NCBI GenBank assembly: GCA_964518335.1
Contig: CAZFDT010000023.1
Span: 5,132-69,131 of the forward strand
Direction: 5' to 3'
Source: CAZFDT01 sp964518335
Lineage (GTDB): Bacteria > Planctomycetota > Phycisphaerae > Phycisphaerales > Phycisphaeraceae
Length of the DNA stretch: 64,000 bases
Shown here piece after piece: positions 1 to 8,412 of this stretch. Under the pieces are notes generated by a model. It was not told the DNA's origin and searched no databases. It was given only the letters and a program-made list of their open reading frames with translations. The position numbers and the translations under genes were made by a program. Numbering within the stretch: position 1 is the stretch's first letter; the number at the start of each line of letters is the position of its first letter.

Positions 1-686
1 AGGGTCTGGCCGTGCAGTCGGCGCGAGGGCAGGCAGTCGTCGGGCAGGCCCTGCAGGCGCACGTGGGTGACGCCGTCGGCCTTGAACGCCTGCAGCACCG
101 TGCGGGCCCACTTCTGCTGAATCGGGCGGTGGTCCTTGCCTTGGGCATGCACGAAGTGGGCCTGCAGCAGGTACAACTCTGCCAGCCGCTGGCGACTCTC
201 CGCCGTGGCGTCCCCGCCCCCGGATGTGACCCCGCCCACAGAGGGGTCGCCGCCGCCCGCCGCGATCCGACGCGCCGCCTCGTGGAAGAACTGCCACGTG
301 ATCTCGCTGTCCGTCGCGTCCCGGTCCAGCTCCATCTCGCTGCGCAGCTTCTCCTTGAGCGTGATGTAGTCGCGGGTGCGAATCCCGAACGGCTTGAACA
401 GCCGCACGATCGCATCGATACGGTCAAACTCCTCCGACTGCTCGCGGGTGAGCAGCGTCGAGTCGTACAGGTCCTGGTTGGTCCGCACCAGAATCGTCTC
501 CCGGCAGTGCGGGCAGGGACTGTACGGCATCGGCTTGGCGGGCAACGCCTCGTGGCAATACGGACACGTCGGCCTCAACTCGTCGTGCACCTCGCGGCAG
601 ACAATCTGCCCGTCCACCACAAAGGCGGTCTCGTGCGGCTCCAGGACCCGGCCGCTCCTGCTGCAAATGACTGGTTGGTCCGCCAT
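1..686 (-). CDS. Zinc-ribbon-like hypothetical protein, 3' end outside window
   Basis: The frame opens at an ATG at 686 and runs off the left edge of the window, so about 228 N-terminal residues are visible and no stop is seen. The N-terminal third carries two CxxC pairs, CPYC and CPHC, about 16 residues apart, preceded by two isolated cysteines, which suggests a small treble-clef or zinc-ribbon fold. After residue 70 the sequence becomes charged and helical, rich in Glu, Arg and Lys, with a short Gly-rich linker. I do not recognise the family. It is the last gene of the minus-strand pilus/secretion cluster but is separated from the next gene upstream by about 400 bp, so it may have its own promoter. 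The reading frame is well supported; the function is unknown. Confidence 0.7.
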   Translation of the reverse strand, partial: MADQPVICSRSGRVLEPHETAFVVDGQIVCREVHDELRPTCPYCHEALPAKPMPYSPCPHCRETILVRTNQDLYDSTLLTREQSEEFDRIDAIVRLFKPFGIRTRDYITLKEKLRSEMELDRDATDSEITWQFFHEAARRIAAGGGDPSVGGVTSGGGDATAESRQRLAELYLLQAHFVHAQGKDHRPIQQKWARTVLQAFKADGVTHVRLQGLPDDCLPSRRLHGQT

Positions 687-1085
687 CACGGATCGGCGTT
701 GGGCGTGCGGTTCACAGTTCGGGGAGGGGAAAGCGGGCCAGGCCAAACCCACCACCCGCTCCACTTCCATTGTAGCACACCCGCCAGCCGCGTCCTCGCC
801 CCGCGCCGCACCCGTTCGCACCCCATCCCAGCTCCCCTCGTTAATCGGATTTACTGGACTTTCACCTTCACCCGCCGAGACCACGTGTGGGTCCATGGCC
901 GAGCTCTATCGGCCGACCTCTGTAGCCCGACGTCTGATGTCTGGTGCCTGACATTTTGCCCTTCGCCTTCAGCATTTCGCCTTCGCTCCCCCGATCGCTG
1001 ATCCCTGAACCCTCATCCCACGATTCTACCCCCCGCCCCCACCGTGAATAGTCTCGCCCCCGGAATCTTCCCCGCGCGTTTGGCG
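687..1085. other. Intergenic region with a heptad array
   Basis: This 399-bp gap separates the truncated zinc-ribbon gene from the end of the GspK-like gene. The part from 687 to about 930 is C-rich and holds no gene or clear promoter that I can support. The right part holds the heptanucleotide array annotated separately. Confidence 0.5.
933..1023. repeat. Degenerate heptanucleotide array, 13 units
   Basis: Thirteen consecutive 7-bp units fit one register without an indel (13 x 7 = 91 bp). Nearly every unit begins with three pyrimidines, for example TCTGGTG, TTTTGCC, TTTCGCC and CCCTGAA. The words change along the array: TCTGRTG-like at the left, TTTCGCC-like in the middle, CCCTSAW-like at the right. 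The middle words resemble those in the arrays at 9753-9833 and 13104-13207. No complementary left arm is visible here, unlike the other copies. The array is non-coding and lies downstream of the GspK-like gene. Confidence 0.7.
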
Positions 1086-4000
1086 TCAGTACTTGTACGC
1101 CGCCAGGACCTCGACCTCACCTCCACCGCCACCCGTCAGCTTGGCCCGGCTCAGCACGACGATCATGCGGCCCTGCTCGACGGGTCCGGCGGCAAAGTCG
1201 CCGGACAGATAGCCCTTCACGAGAATGTGTGCGATAAACACGTCACTTCGCGTCGTGAGAGACTGAGCAAGGAACTGGAATCGTGCCAGCTTCTCTTCGT
1301 TATCGTCTGTTGTGGCGTACTCTTCCGCATTGAACGGAGCTGCGCCAAGTTCCTCATTCATCGGATACAGGTCGTACAATGAGCCGTTCTGCGGATTACC
1401 GTCTTCGCCGAAAAACTGCATTTTGGCGACATTGACGCTCCCATTGATCGACAGCAGCTCGCCGACGCTCTTGAACCCGTCGCGGCTGACGCGCTGGGCG
1501 ACCATTTCGGCCGCCAAGCCCCCGCGCTGCGACTGGGTTTCCGGCAGGGGCATGGCGTACGCCAAAACGTGCGGCGGAGCGGTGTTGGCGTTGATCGTCC
1601 CGGGAATGAACTGATCCGCACTGGTGTTGCTCGGGTCTGCCGCACCGGTCTCGTTGTTCACGCCGTCATGGCGCGGGCTGATGGTCGTGAACTGATCCAT
1701 CACGATGTGGGCGTGCGTGAGTTGGTTGTAGGGGGCTCCAAGAGGCTTGGTCGCGCCGTGACTGATATCGAGCGTCCATTCGTTGCTTGACCTTGCCTCC
1801 AGCAGTTCGGCGAACGTCCCACCTGTCGCACCGTTGTGGAATCCTACGGTCATCAGCAGGCCGAGTTCGCTCACGCTGAAGAACGGACGGTTGGCGATGG
1901 CCAACTGTAGCGCATCGAGCGCCGCCGCCGAGCCGTTGGTGACGCCCTTGACATCCTTGTTGAGGGTATGACAAGCCGAGGCGCTATACCCATCGTCGGG
2001 CCAGGGGGTGCCGGACGAGGAGTCGTAGCGGCGGTCGTTGATGATGCCCTTGCCGTTGTTGTGAATGTAGCGGATGACGCGGCCGTCGCGCCTCAGCGAC
2101 TTTTGCAGATGTCCGGTGGCCGATGTCTGGGGATACGTACCGGAGCCGGAGTAACCGGACGTGTCCACGGCGTTCGGCAGCTTCAGGTTGTTATCTGTGA
2201 GCCGGTCGTACGCCACCCAGTTCCCGCCAGCCACTCTCACCTGCAACTCCACCGTGACCTGGCTGTCATCGGCGACGAACGGCTGCCCCACGCCGGTGGT
2301 CACCACGATGGAGTTGGTCGGTGACGGCGATATCGCAAGATCGGACTCAAGCGAGTTCTTCACCCCGCCTTCGTCAACGCCTGTGCCCGGGTTGACGACA
2401 TAAATGCGGTGCTCGCGGTCGGGCGTGGTCCCCGCAGGGTCGCGTGGATTGAGCGATTGATTGATGGGAATCGTTCGTTCAGTGGCGCCCTGCTTGATGA
2501 CGATCTGCACCTCGACCCCGGTGTGGTCGAAGGGGCGGTCGAAGGGGTTGCCGATCTCGATGGCCATCGCTTCCGAGTCATCCACGCGGGTGTAGATGCC
2601 ATCGATCGGTGCCAGGTCCTCATAGCCCGCCTGCATGTAAACCTCGCGCAGGAAGGGCAGGACCTCCAGAGCGTAGTAGCTGTTTCCGCCTACGGCGATG
2701 GTCGCGCTGGGCTGCTTGTCAGCGTCGCTGTACTCGATCATGGCCAGTGCCATCTGCGCCGCCATCGCATTGTCGCCGGCACCCGTGGCGGGCAGATTAA
2801 ACACACGGCGCAGCCGCTCGTAAAAGGCATTCGCTCGCGCCTGCTGATTGCTCGCATTCTCGTACACCAGGTCCTGCTTGAGCGTGTGCGCTCCGCCGTG
2901 CATGTTACCGTGGTTGGGTGCGAAAGCGCTGTGGCCGCTGAGCGTGGTGTGGATGTGTCGCACCGAAGCGAACTGGTTCGTGGACATGTCCGAGGGCGTC
3001 GACCCCAGATAATGCGCGGTAGCGTCGCCGATGGGTTCGGCGACGTTGGCGTTGTACGGCGTGTTGAGCATCGTCGTCATCGCCGAATCCACGCTTGCAC
3101 TGCTGGGGTTGGGCTTCAGACCACCGCGCCACTGCAGCGCGAGAATCTGCGACGCTTCGCCGCTCATGGTTCCGTAGATGCTCACGTCCTCCAGCCACGA
3201 TCCGATGACGCCGCTGGTCGAATACGACCCGGTCGCGGGAAACGTGGCGGGATTGAGCGTGCCAAGCGGCGTGGGCAGCGTGCCGGGGAGATTCGTTCGC
3301 TGGGTCGTGAACAGGGAGGTGACTTCACCGTTGACGAGTCCGCCGACTTTCCGTCCGAGCATGCGCGTCAAGTCGACATCGGTAGGATAGTAACCCCGCA
3401 CGTCACCTGACGTGCTCGGAACATAGTCCACATTGCCATTGGGGGTCTGCGCCGTCGCCGACAACAGATTGACCAACCCGCTGGCATCGATGACGCGCAC
3501 CGCCATGAAATACTCGGCCCCCGTCAGCACCATCAGCGGCGCGCGTTCCCAACGGCTGTCGCCGATGCCGTCGCCGTCGGCATCCACCAGAACTGTGCTG
3601 TCAACGGGAATATTGTCGTATTCTGTGGTGACCAGGGCGCTCGGGTCGCTGCCTGTGGCATTCGTGGCGACATTGCGAACGGGGGGCGATGCCTCGCCAG
3701 TGGTCGCGTAAAACCCGGAGGTGAGTGTGCTGATCTTGCCCCATGTCAGCGTCAGCGTCGATCCGTTGAGATTGAGATATGGAACCATGTCAGCCAGCCA
3801 CGTATCGTCATTGACGCCGCCTTTGGCGCCTGGGATTGTTCCGGTGAGGGTCGGTACATCGCGATCTTCAGCGGTATTGGTATAGGGGTAGTCAAACGGC
3901 TCGGCGGATGTGTCCGGAACAAAAAAGCTCGTTCCGTTATGACGCACGTCCTCGTCCATCTGACGGCGGATTTCGTCGATGACCGATTGCAGCACCAGAT

Positions 4001-4160
4001 CGATGTTGTTGATCGGCTGCGACGGCGCGACGCGCTGCACGCGCGCCAACTGCAGGTAGCTGGCGCCGAGCATCACCATCAGCACGAGAATGACGACGAC
4101 CATCACCATGACGGTTCCGCCTCTGTGGTTACGGGTGTGGGTTCGGGTGAGCATGTTCAT
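1086..4160 (-). CDS. GspK-like minor pseudopilin / PilX-like protein (1024 aa)
   Basis: This is a large type II secretion or type IV pilus minor pilin. The start at 4160 is chosen because a GGAGGG ribosome binding site lies just upstream and a prepilin-like N terminus follows: a basic leader ending in HRGG, then a long hydrophobic segment (about residues 17-37). As in GspK proteins the conserved Glu5 of ordinary pilins is absent. The C-terminal third has the helix-hairpin-helix-like pattern of GspK (INANTAPPHVLAYA, then a stretch ending SVGELLSINGS). GspK is normally about 330 residues; here a long low-complexity extracytoplasmic region is inserted. It is the most distal clear member of the pilin operon, 35 bp after the GspJ-like gene. 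In known systems GspK caps the pseudopilus with GspI and GspJ, so the same role is inferred. Confidence 0.8.
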   Translation of the reverse strand: MNMLTRTHTRNHRGGTVMVMVVVILVLMVMLGASYLQLARVQRVAPSQPINNIDLVLQSVIDEIRRQMDEDVRHNGTSFFVPDTSAEPFDYPYTNTAEDRDVPTLTGTIPGAKGGVNDDTWLADMVPYLNLNGSTLTLTWGKISTLTSGFYATTGEASPPVRNVATNATGSDPSALVTTEYDNIPVDSTVLVDADGDGIGDSRWERAPLMVLTGAEYFMAVRVIDASGLVNLLSATAQTPNGNVDYVPSTSGDVRGYYPTDVDLTRMLGRKVGGLVNGEVTSLFTTQRTNLPGTLPTPLGTLNPATFPATGSYSTSGVIGSWLEDVSIYGTMSGEASQILALQWRGGLKPNPSSASVDSAMTTMLNTPYNANVAEPIGDATAHYLGSTPSDMSTNQFASVRHIHTTLSGHSAFAPNHGNMHGGAHTLKQDLVYENASNQQARANAFYERLRRVFNLPATGAGDNAMAAQMALAMIEYSDADKQPSATIAVGGNSYYALEVLPFLREVYMQAGYEDLAPIDGIYTRVDDSEAMAIEIGNPFDRPFDHTGVEVQIVIKQGATERTIPINQSLNPRDPAGTTPDREHRIYVVNPGTGVDEGGVKNSLESDLAISPSPTNSIVVTTGVGQPFVADDSQVTVELQVRVAGGNWVAYDRLTDNNLKLPNAVDTSGYSGSGTYPQTSATGHLQKSLRRDGRVIRYIHNNGKGIINDRRYDSSSGTPWPDDGYSASACHTLNKDVKGVTNGSAAALDALQLAIANRPFFSVSELGLLMTVGFHNGATGGTFAELLEARSSNEWTLDISHGATKPLGAPYNQLTHAHIVMDQFTTISPRHDGVNNETGAADPSNTSADQFIPGTINANTAPPHVLAYAMPLPETQSQRGGLAAEMVAQRVSRDGFKSVGELLSINGSVNVAKMQFFGEDGNPQNGSLYDLYPMNEELGAAPFNAEEYATTDDNEEKLARFQFLAQSLTTRSDVFIAHILVKGYLSGDFAAGPVEQGRMIVVLSRAKLTGGGGGEVEVLAAYKY

Positions 4161-4195
4161 GGCAAGCCCTCCATGGGCAGGTGGGTGGTCGATGC

Positions 4196-5617
4196 TCAGG
4201 GACGGCGGACTTTGATGACGTGCTCGAACCACACGCCATAGGAATCGGTTTCAGCGCGGACCTGTCCGCGCACATCGTGGAGGCGATAGCGGACGCGGAT
4301 CAGGTGCGGCCAGCGGCTGCCGGTCGAACCATTCCATGCCTGATCATCGTCGTGACGGAACGCGTAGGCGTGATACGTGCTGCCATCGCCGGTACCCGTG
4401 ACGTAAGTGGGAACTTGCGTGGCGTTGGCCTGGACGACATTGCGTGCGCTATCGCTGAATCCCTGTCCCGCATACCAGATGATGCCTTGGCTGTTTGTAT
4501 CAATCTCGCCATTGTGGGGGCTGTAATCGCCCGCGAACTCAACCGTGAAGTCCGAACAGTGGGTAATCATGTTCGCATGCATCTGATTGACTGCCCACGT
4601 GGGCATGTCTGCGTTCAGAGGTTTTTCCGCAGCCAGCAGGCGGTTGGTTGTGTAGGTGTAGTTCTCGACAGCACGACCCGCGTAACCGTCAAGCGGCGTG
4701 CCGGAGTTCACATCGGGCAAATAGGACCAGAGACGGCGAGTGGGATTTGCGCCATAGACATTTCCACTTCCCGTCGCCTGTCCGACAATCGCCCCATTGG
4801 GGTGCTCGGCCGTCGTGCGGGTGTCGTAAAGCCCCGCGTAGGCGTAATCGGTGATGCCGTGCCACAGTTGCCAGCCTGACCATGGCGGATTGTCGCCGCC
4901 CGACCAAGCGACGCTGGCGGTGGTGAATGCACCGTTGGCGCGGCATTGTGCAGGCGTCATCCCCCCGCCTTGGATGTCACCAAGGAACAATTCCTGTCGG
5001 CCGCCAACAAGCCGTACCGCCGTCGTCTGCCATGCACTGGATAGCGTGCTGCCGCTAAGTGACGCGGTCTTGGGGTGGCCGTACCAGACGCGAGTGAAGC
5101 GAGCCAAGCCGTTGTCCTGGTGGGGCGTGAACGTTTGTGGATCACCGCCGCAGATCGGAAACTGCGAAGCATCGCGCGTGCGAATGAACACAAGCTGGTC
5201 CCGCCGGACGGCGCGCGTGGTCTCACCTGCGCCGGGCAACGGCTGGACACGACCGGTCAAGTCCTGATTGACGATAATAAGAATGCCGCCTTCGGCCTGC
5301 TGATTGGCGAAAGGCGTAGGCGTAGGCTGACCCGTCACGACGTAACCATGCGGGCCGACCATCGCGTCGGCGTCTTGACGCAACTGCGAAGCAAAGGCCT
5401 CGCCCGCCGCGATGATATCGCTCGTGCCCGCGCCACGACTCACCGCCTCCGTTGTCGTTGTGAATAGCCGGCCAACCAGCGTCATCATGATGACGATCAC
5501 GACGGCGGCCACGAGAAGCTCGACGATGGTGAACGCCGCGGGACGAGGCGATCCCGCATATGCGGGTCTTTGACGGTCGCTGCTATGGCACTCGGCATTT
5601 GACAGTTGACGTTTCAT
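4196..5617 (-). CDS. PilW/GspJ-like pseudopilin (473 aa)
   Basis: The protein has a type IV prepilin N-terminal signature: a leader of about 31 residues ending in PRPAA, then FTIVELLVAA with the conserved Glu at mature position 5 and a hydrophobic helix. The residue before the predicted cleavage site is Ala instead of the usual Gly, which prepilin peptidases of some systems tolerate. The remaining ~430 residues are a large, unrecognised extracytoplasmic domain. An in-frame GTG at 5626 overlaps the stop of the upstream gene (GTGA) and would add three residues; ATG 5617 is used here. The neighbours on both sides are also pilin-like, so it is probably a minor pilin of the same pilus or pseudopilus. 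Assignment to the J/PilW class rests on order and size only. Confidence 0.75.
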   Translation of the reverse strand: MKRQLSNAECHSSDRQRPAYAGSPRPAAFTIVELLVAAVVIVIMMTLVGRLFTTTTEAVSRGAGTSDIIAAGEAFASQLRQDADAMVGPHGYVVTGQPTPTPFANQQAEGGILIIVNQDLTGRVQPLPGAGETTRAVRRDQLVFIRTRDASQFPICGGDPQTFTPHQDNGLARFTRVWYGHPKTASLSGSTLSSAWQTTAVRLVGGRQELFLGDIQGGGMTPAQCRANGAFTTASVAWSGGDNPPWSGWQLWHGITDYAYAGLYDTRTTAEHPNGAIVGQATGSGNVYGANPTRRLWSYLPDVNSGTPLDGYAGRAVENYTYTTNRLLAAEKPLNADMPTWAVNQMHANMITHCSDFTVEFAGDYSPHNGEIDTNSQGIIWYAGQGFSDSARNVVQANATQVPTYVTGTGDGSTYHAYAFRHDDDQAWNGSTGSRWPHLIRVRYRLHDVRGQVRAETDSYGVWFEHVIKVRRP

Positions 5618-5622
5618 ATCAT

Positions 5623-6429
5623 TCACCGGATCAAATTGTTGTCGGCAGGGTTGTGTTTGAGCGTGAACAGGCTGACAAAGCTGCTCGTGCCCGAGTCGCC
5701 GGGATGAGCGTACCAGATGTCGAGGTTGCCGCTGTCGGGGATTACGCCGTTGATCTCAATGCCCGCATCGTCAGCCGCCGTGACGATCCAATCGCGGCCT
5801 TTCTCATCGAGAATCTTGTCGCCGATGCGCACCTGACGAGGTCCGCTGTTGGTGAAGTCGAATCGATTGGACGGGCTGCCGGCGATCGTGGCGCTGACTC
5901 GCCGGACACCGGGAATGTTGCTCGCGCCATCGGCTTGATTTGCCCAATCGGCCGCCGCGCCGCTTTGCGAATAGTCGGCATTGCTCTTGCGATTGACCAC
6001 GAACAGGTAAACCAGCCATTCGCGCTCGCTCGCATTGGGGTTGTTGTCGAAAAACAGGGGCACCCAGAAAAACTTGCGCGAAGCGAGATCGATGCCCGAG
6101 CGGTAACTCCGATCCGCACGCTCCCAGCCCGCGACAGCGCCGGGCACGGATGCTACAGTGGGCGTGGTGTCATTGACGCCGCTTAGCGAGCTGCCGAGAA
6201 ATCCCCGCGCTAGAACCATCGCCCGCGCATTCTCGGCAAACGTGCGAGCGGTGGTGTCCGCCATCGTCTGCTTCTGCAGCAGGATCGCCACCGGGAAGAT
6301 CGACGCCACCGCAATCGCGCCGATGGCGAAGATGCCGATGGCGATCATCAGCTCCACCAGCGAGAAACCCCGCGAGGCTCGCCCGCCTGGCCGCACCCGA
6401 GCGTCGGTATGTGACATTCGGCTTTCCAT
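5623..6429 (-). CDS. PilV/GspI-like pseudopilin (268 aa)
   Basis: A canonical prepilin leader ends RASRG, followed by FSLVELMIAIGIFAIGA with Glu5 and a hydrophobic helix at about residues 20-45. I chose ATG 6429 because GAGGA lies about nine bases upstream; an ATG at 6438 that overlaps the upstream stop is the alternative. The mature part is a globular domain of about 240 residues that I cannot assign. The gene is translationally close to both neighbours (overlaps or gaps of a few bases), so the pilins are probably one transcript. The I/PilV assignment follows from the VELMIAIGIFAIG pattern typical of that class and is tentative. Confidence 0.78.
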   Translation of the reverse strand: MESRMSHTDARVRPGGRASRGFSLVELMIAIGIFAIGAIAVASIFPVAILLQKQTMADTTARTFAENARAMVLARGFLGSSLSGVNDTTPTVASVPGAVAGWERADRSYRSGIDLASRKFFWVPLFFDNNPNASEREWLVYLFVVNRKSNADYSQSGAAADWANQADGASNIPGVRRVSATIAGSPSNRFDFTNSGPRQVRIGDKILDEKGRDWIVTAADDAGIEINGVIPDSGNLDIWYAHPGDSGTSSFVSLFTLKHNPADNNLIR

Positions 6430-6430
6430 G

Positions 6431-7249
6431 TCAATCATTCCTCATCGGGTTGCCGGTGTAGCGGCTGAACATGATCAGTTTGCCATTGGCTTTGATCTTG
6501 GAGATCGAAGCGGCATCGTTGAGGCAACCATCCGTACCGCTGGCGAGACTGATATCGGGGGATTTCTCAACGATGTAAATGCCGGTTACGGTCTCAAGCT
6601 CCTCGAATGGCAGTTGGTATTTTGCAGCGGTGGTGTTCCAAACCGGCGTAGGGGGCTCATAGTTTGAAGGGCGATCACTACTCGTGGCGTACTGGCCGTT
6701 GTAGTTCCCGTCGTAGTACGCCATGCGATCCGGACTGCTGGGGTTGCCAACAAGCAGATTACCGTATTGGTCGAAACGAATGGCAAACGGAGGAGCCATC
6801 AGCTTGAGTCCTGCCGAACCAGTGGCGTTTCGCCGAAAACCCAGGACCACTACGTTGCTGGGTAGTCTCAAGTACTCGATGCCATCGACATCGCGAAAGC
6901 CCGCGCGGTTGTTGCTCAACTCCAGGTAAACATTGGCTCCATTCACAGCGTCCTGGCGATGCTCCGTGATGCGGATTTCTCCTGCATGTGTGACTATGGC
7001 GGCCGCGCCGCGATAGGGGGCGAAATTGACGCCGTCGAGGTCTTTGGCATTGATCTGTCGGGTCGCATGGTAGCGGGCGACCTGCACGCCCACGCTGATG
7101 CTGTTGACAGCCGCCGATGTTCGCGTGCCCTTTCCCATCGCCCCGATCACCGGGATCGTGATGGCGATGAGGATGCCGATGATCGACACCGCCACGAGCA
7201 GCTCGATGATCGTGAAGCCGCGGAAGGATCGGGGATCGGGTGAGGGCAT
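6431..7249 (-). CDS. Type IV prepilin-like protein (272 aa)
   Basis: The N terminus has a short basic leader ending SFRG, then FTIIELLVAVSIIGILIAI with Glu5 and the long hydrophobic helix of pilins and GspG/GspH pseudopilins. The remaining ~225 residues form an extracytoplasmic domain with a likely central beta-sheet region; there is no obvious disulfide loop. The start ATG has GAGG about ten bases upstream and follows the TAG stop of the preceding pilin gene by two bases, so the two are probably co-translated. The protein is longer than the usual major pseudopilin (about 140-150 residues), so it may be a minor pilin. Pilin identity is firm, subclass is not. Confidence 0.8.
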   Translation of the reverse strand: MPSPDPRSFRGFTIIELLVAVSIIGILIAITIPVIGAMGKGTRTSAAVNSISVGVQVARYHATRQINAKDLDGVNFAPYRGAAAIVTHAGEIRITEHRQDAVNGANVYLELSNNRAGFRDVDGIEYLRLPSNVVVLGFRRNATGSAGLKLMAPPFAIRFDQYGNLLVGNPSSPDRMAYYDGNYNGQYATSSDRPSNYEPPTPVWNTTAAKYQLPFEELETVTGIYIVEKSPDISLASGTDGCLNDAASISKIKANGKLIMFSRYTGNPMRND

Positions 7250-7251
7250 GT

Positions 7252-7848
7252 CTATTTCACCTCGAAGCTGTAGAGGTTGTCGGCGCTCTTGCCGATGGGG
7301 TTGTTGTTAGCATCTACGGTGCCCAGGTCGGCGTCAGCACCGGCGGAGACGAAGTAGGGATGCGGCTGCTTGGGCAACGTTCTGCCGGTGACATTGGTAT
7401 TGCCATCGCCACGGTAGTAGTAGATGTTCGTGCCCCATGGATCTTTGATGGCGGTGATGCGATTGGTGGTGGTATCAATGGTCAGGAGTTGGGGCTGGAT
7501 TCGGCGGAGCATCTCGCCAGCGACCGCGGAGTTGTCCTGTACCTTGTCGAGAAAGTTCGCAAGCGGTGCCGTGACGGTCCTGTTGAGTTCGCCATTGACG
7601 GAGTCCTGCTGGGCCATGGTGGCGGGGGGAACGGGATGCACGTATTGCCCGGTCTGAGCGCGGTACTCCTTCTCGACGCCGGCGAGCGAGCCCAGCAGGG
7701 CGCGGGTGTTGGACTCCTCGCTGCGCTGGTAGGCGAAGTTGATGCCCGCCAGCGCCAGGCCAACGAGGATGACGATGATCGAGACGACGACGAGGACCTC
7801 GATGAGGGAGAAGCCGCGGCGTGGTGTGGTGGGCGTGCGGGGTGTCAT
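7252..7848 (-). CDS. GspG-like pseudopilin (198 aa)
   Basis: The start ATG at 7848 overlaps the stop of the upstream pilin gene as ATGA. The leader ends TPRRG and is followed by FSLIEVLVVVSIIVILVGL, a pilin helix with Glu5. After the helix comes a region rich in Glu, Gln and Arg, then a C-terminal part ending with KDPWGTNIYYYRGDG and SAGADADLGTVDANN. That layout, a KDPWG motif followed by a D-rich segment, resembles the calcium-binding C terminus of GspG major pseudopilins. This makes it the best candidate for the major pseudopilin of the cluster. The open frame continues upstream, but that extension is Arg/Ala-rich antisense-type sequence overlapping the next gene and is not used. Confidence 0.8.
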   Translation of the reverse strand: MTPRTPTTPRRGFSLIEVLVVVSIIVILVGLALAGINFAYQRSEESNTRALLGSLAGVEKEYRAQTGQYVHPVPPATMAQQDSVNGELNRTVTAPLANFLDKVQDNSAVAGEMLRRIQPQLLTIDTTTNRITAIKDPWGTNIYYYRGDGNTNVTGRTLPKQPHPYFVSAGADADLGTVDANNNPIGKSADNLYSFEVK

Positions 7849-8357
7849 GGCGAGGTTTCCAGGTCGGAGCCGTAGAGGTTGTCGGCGGCGGCGGGGTCGG
7901 CGGGGGAGGCGCCGAAGCGGCCGTCGGGGCCTGCGGAGACGAAGTCGCCTGCGGCAGGCGGGGCGGCGGCGGGGAGGTAGCGGATGGGCCGGCCGTAACC
8001 GTCGCGGGCGATCATCGTGCCGTCGGCGGCGAAGTCGATCTTCACCGACGCCAGCAGGGCGGCGGTGCGCGGGTGAGCCTGCAGCACCGCCAGCGCCGCC
8101 GAGGTCGGCCCGTGGCGCAACGCGGCGACGGCATCGTCGCTCACCTCGCCCTGCTCGTGCAGCCGGTGATGCAGCACCGCGGCGACACGCAACGACCGCA
8201 ACGTCCGCCGCGTCTGCTCGTCGGCGGTCTCGGCGCGGAGCGAGGCGCTGAGCACCTGCAGCCCGCCGAGCACCGCCGAGACCAGCACCATGCTCAGGAG
8301 CATTTCGGTGAAGGTCATGCCTCGCGGGCGTCGGGATGTTGCAGTGCGCGGTGTCAT
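7845..8357 (-). CDS. GspH/FimT-like pseudopilin (170 aa)
   Basis: The leader ends SRRPRG and is followed by MTFTEMLLSMVLVSAVLGG, giving Glu at mature position 5 and a hydrophobic segment shorter and more polar than in its neighbours. The mature domain is Arg/Ala-rich and ends in a stretch (SAGPDGRFGASPADPAAADN) that echoes the end of the GspG-like protein encoded directly downstream. The two may be diverged duplicates. It is the first pilin gene after pilC in the minus-strand cluster and overlaps the next gene by four bases. The ribosome binding site before ATG 8357 is weak. A minor pseudopilin role is inferred from position and leader. Confidence 0.72.
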   Translation of the reverse strand: MTPRTATSRRPRGMTFTEMLLSMVLVSAVLGGLQVLSASLRAETADEQTRRTLRSLRVAAVLHHRLHEQGEVSDDAVAALRHGPTSAALAVLQAHPRTAALLASVKIDFAADGTMIARDGYGRPIRYLPAAAPPAAGDFVSAGPDGRFGASPADPAAADNLYGSDLETSP

Positions 8358-8412
8358 GGGCGGTACGGTTCTTATGAGTGCGAGGCGCTGCGGACAAGCG
8401 GTGCATGCCGCA

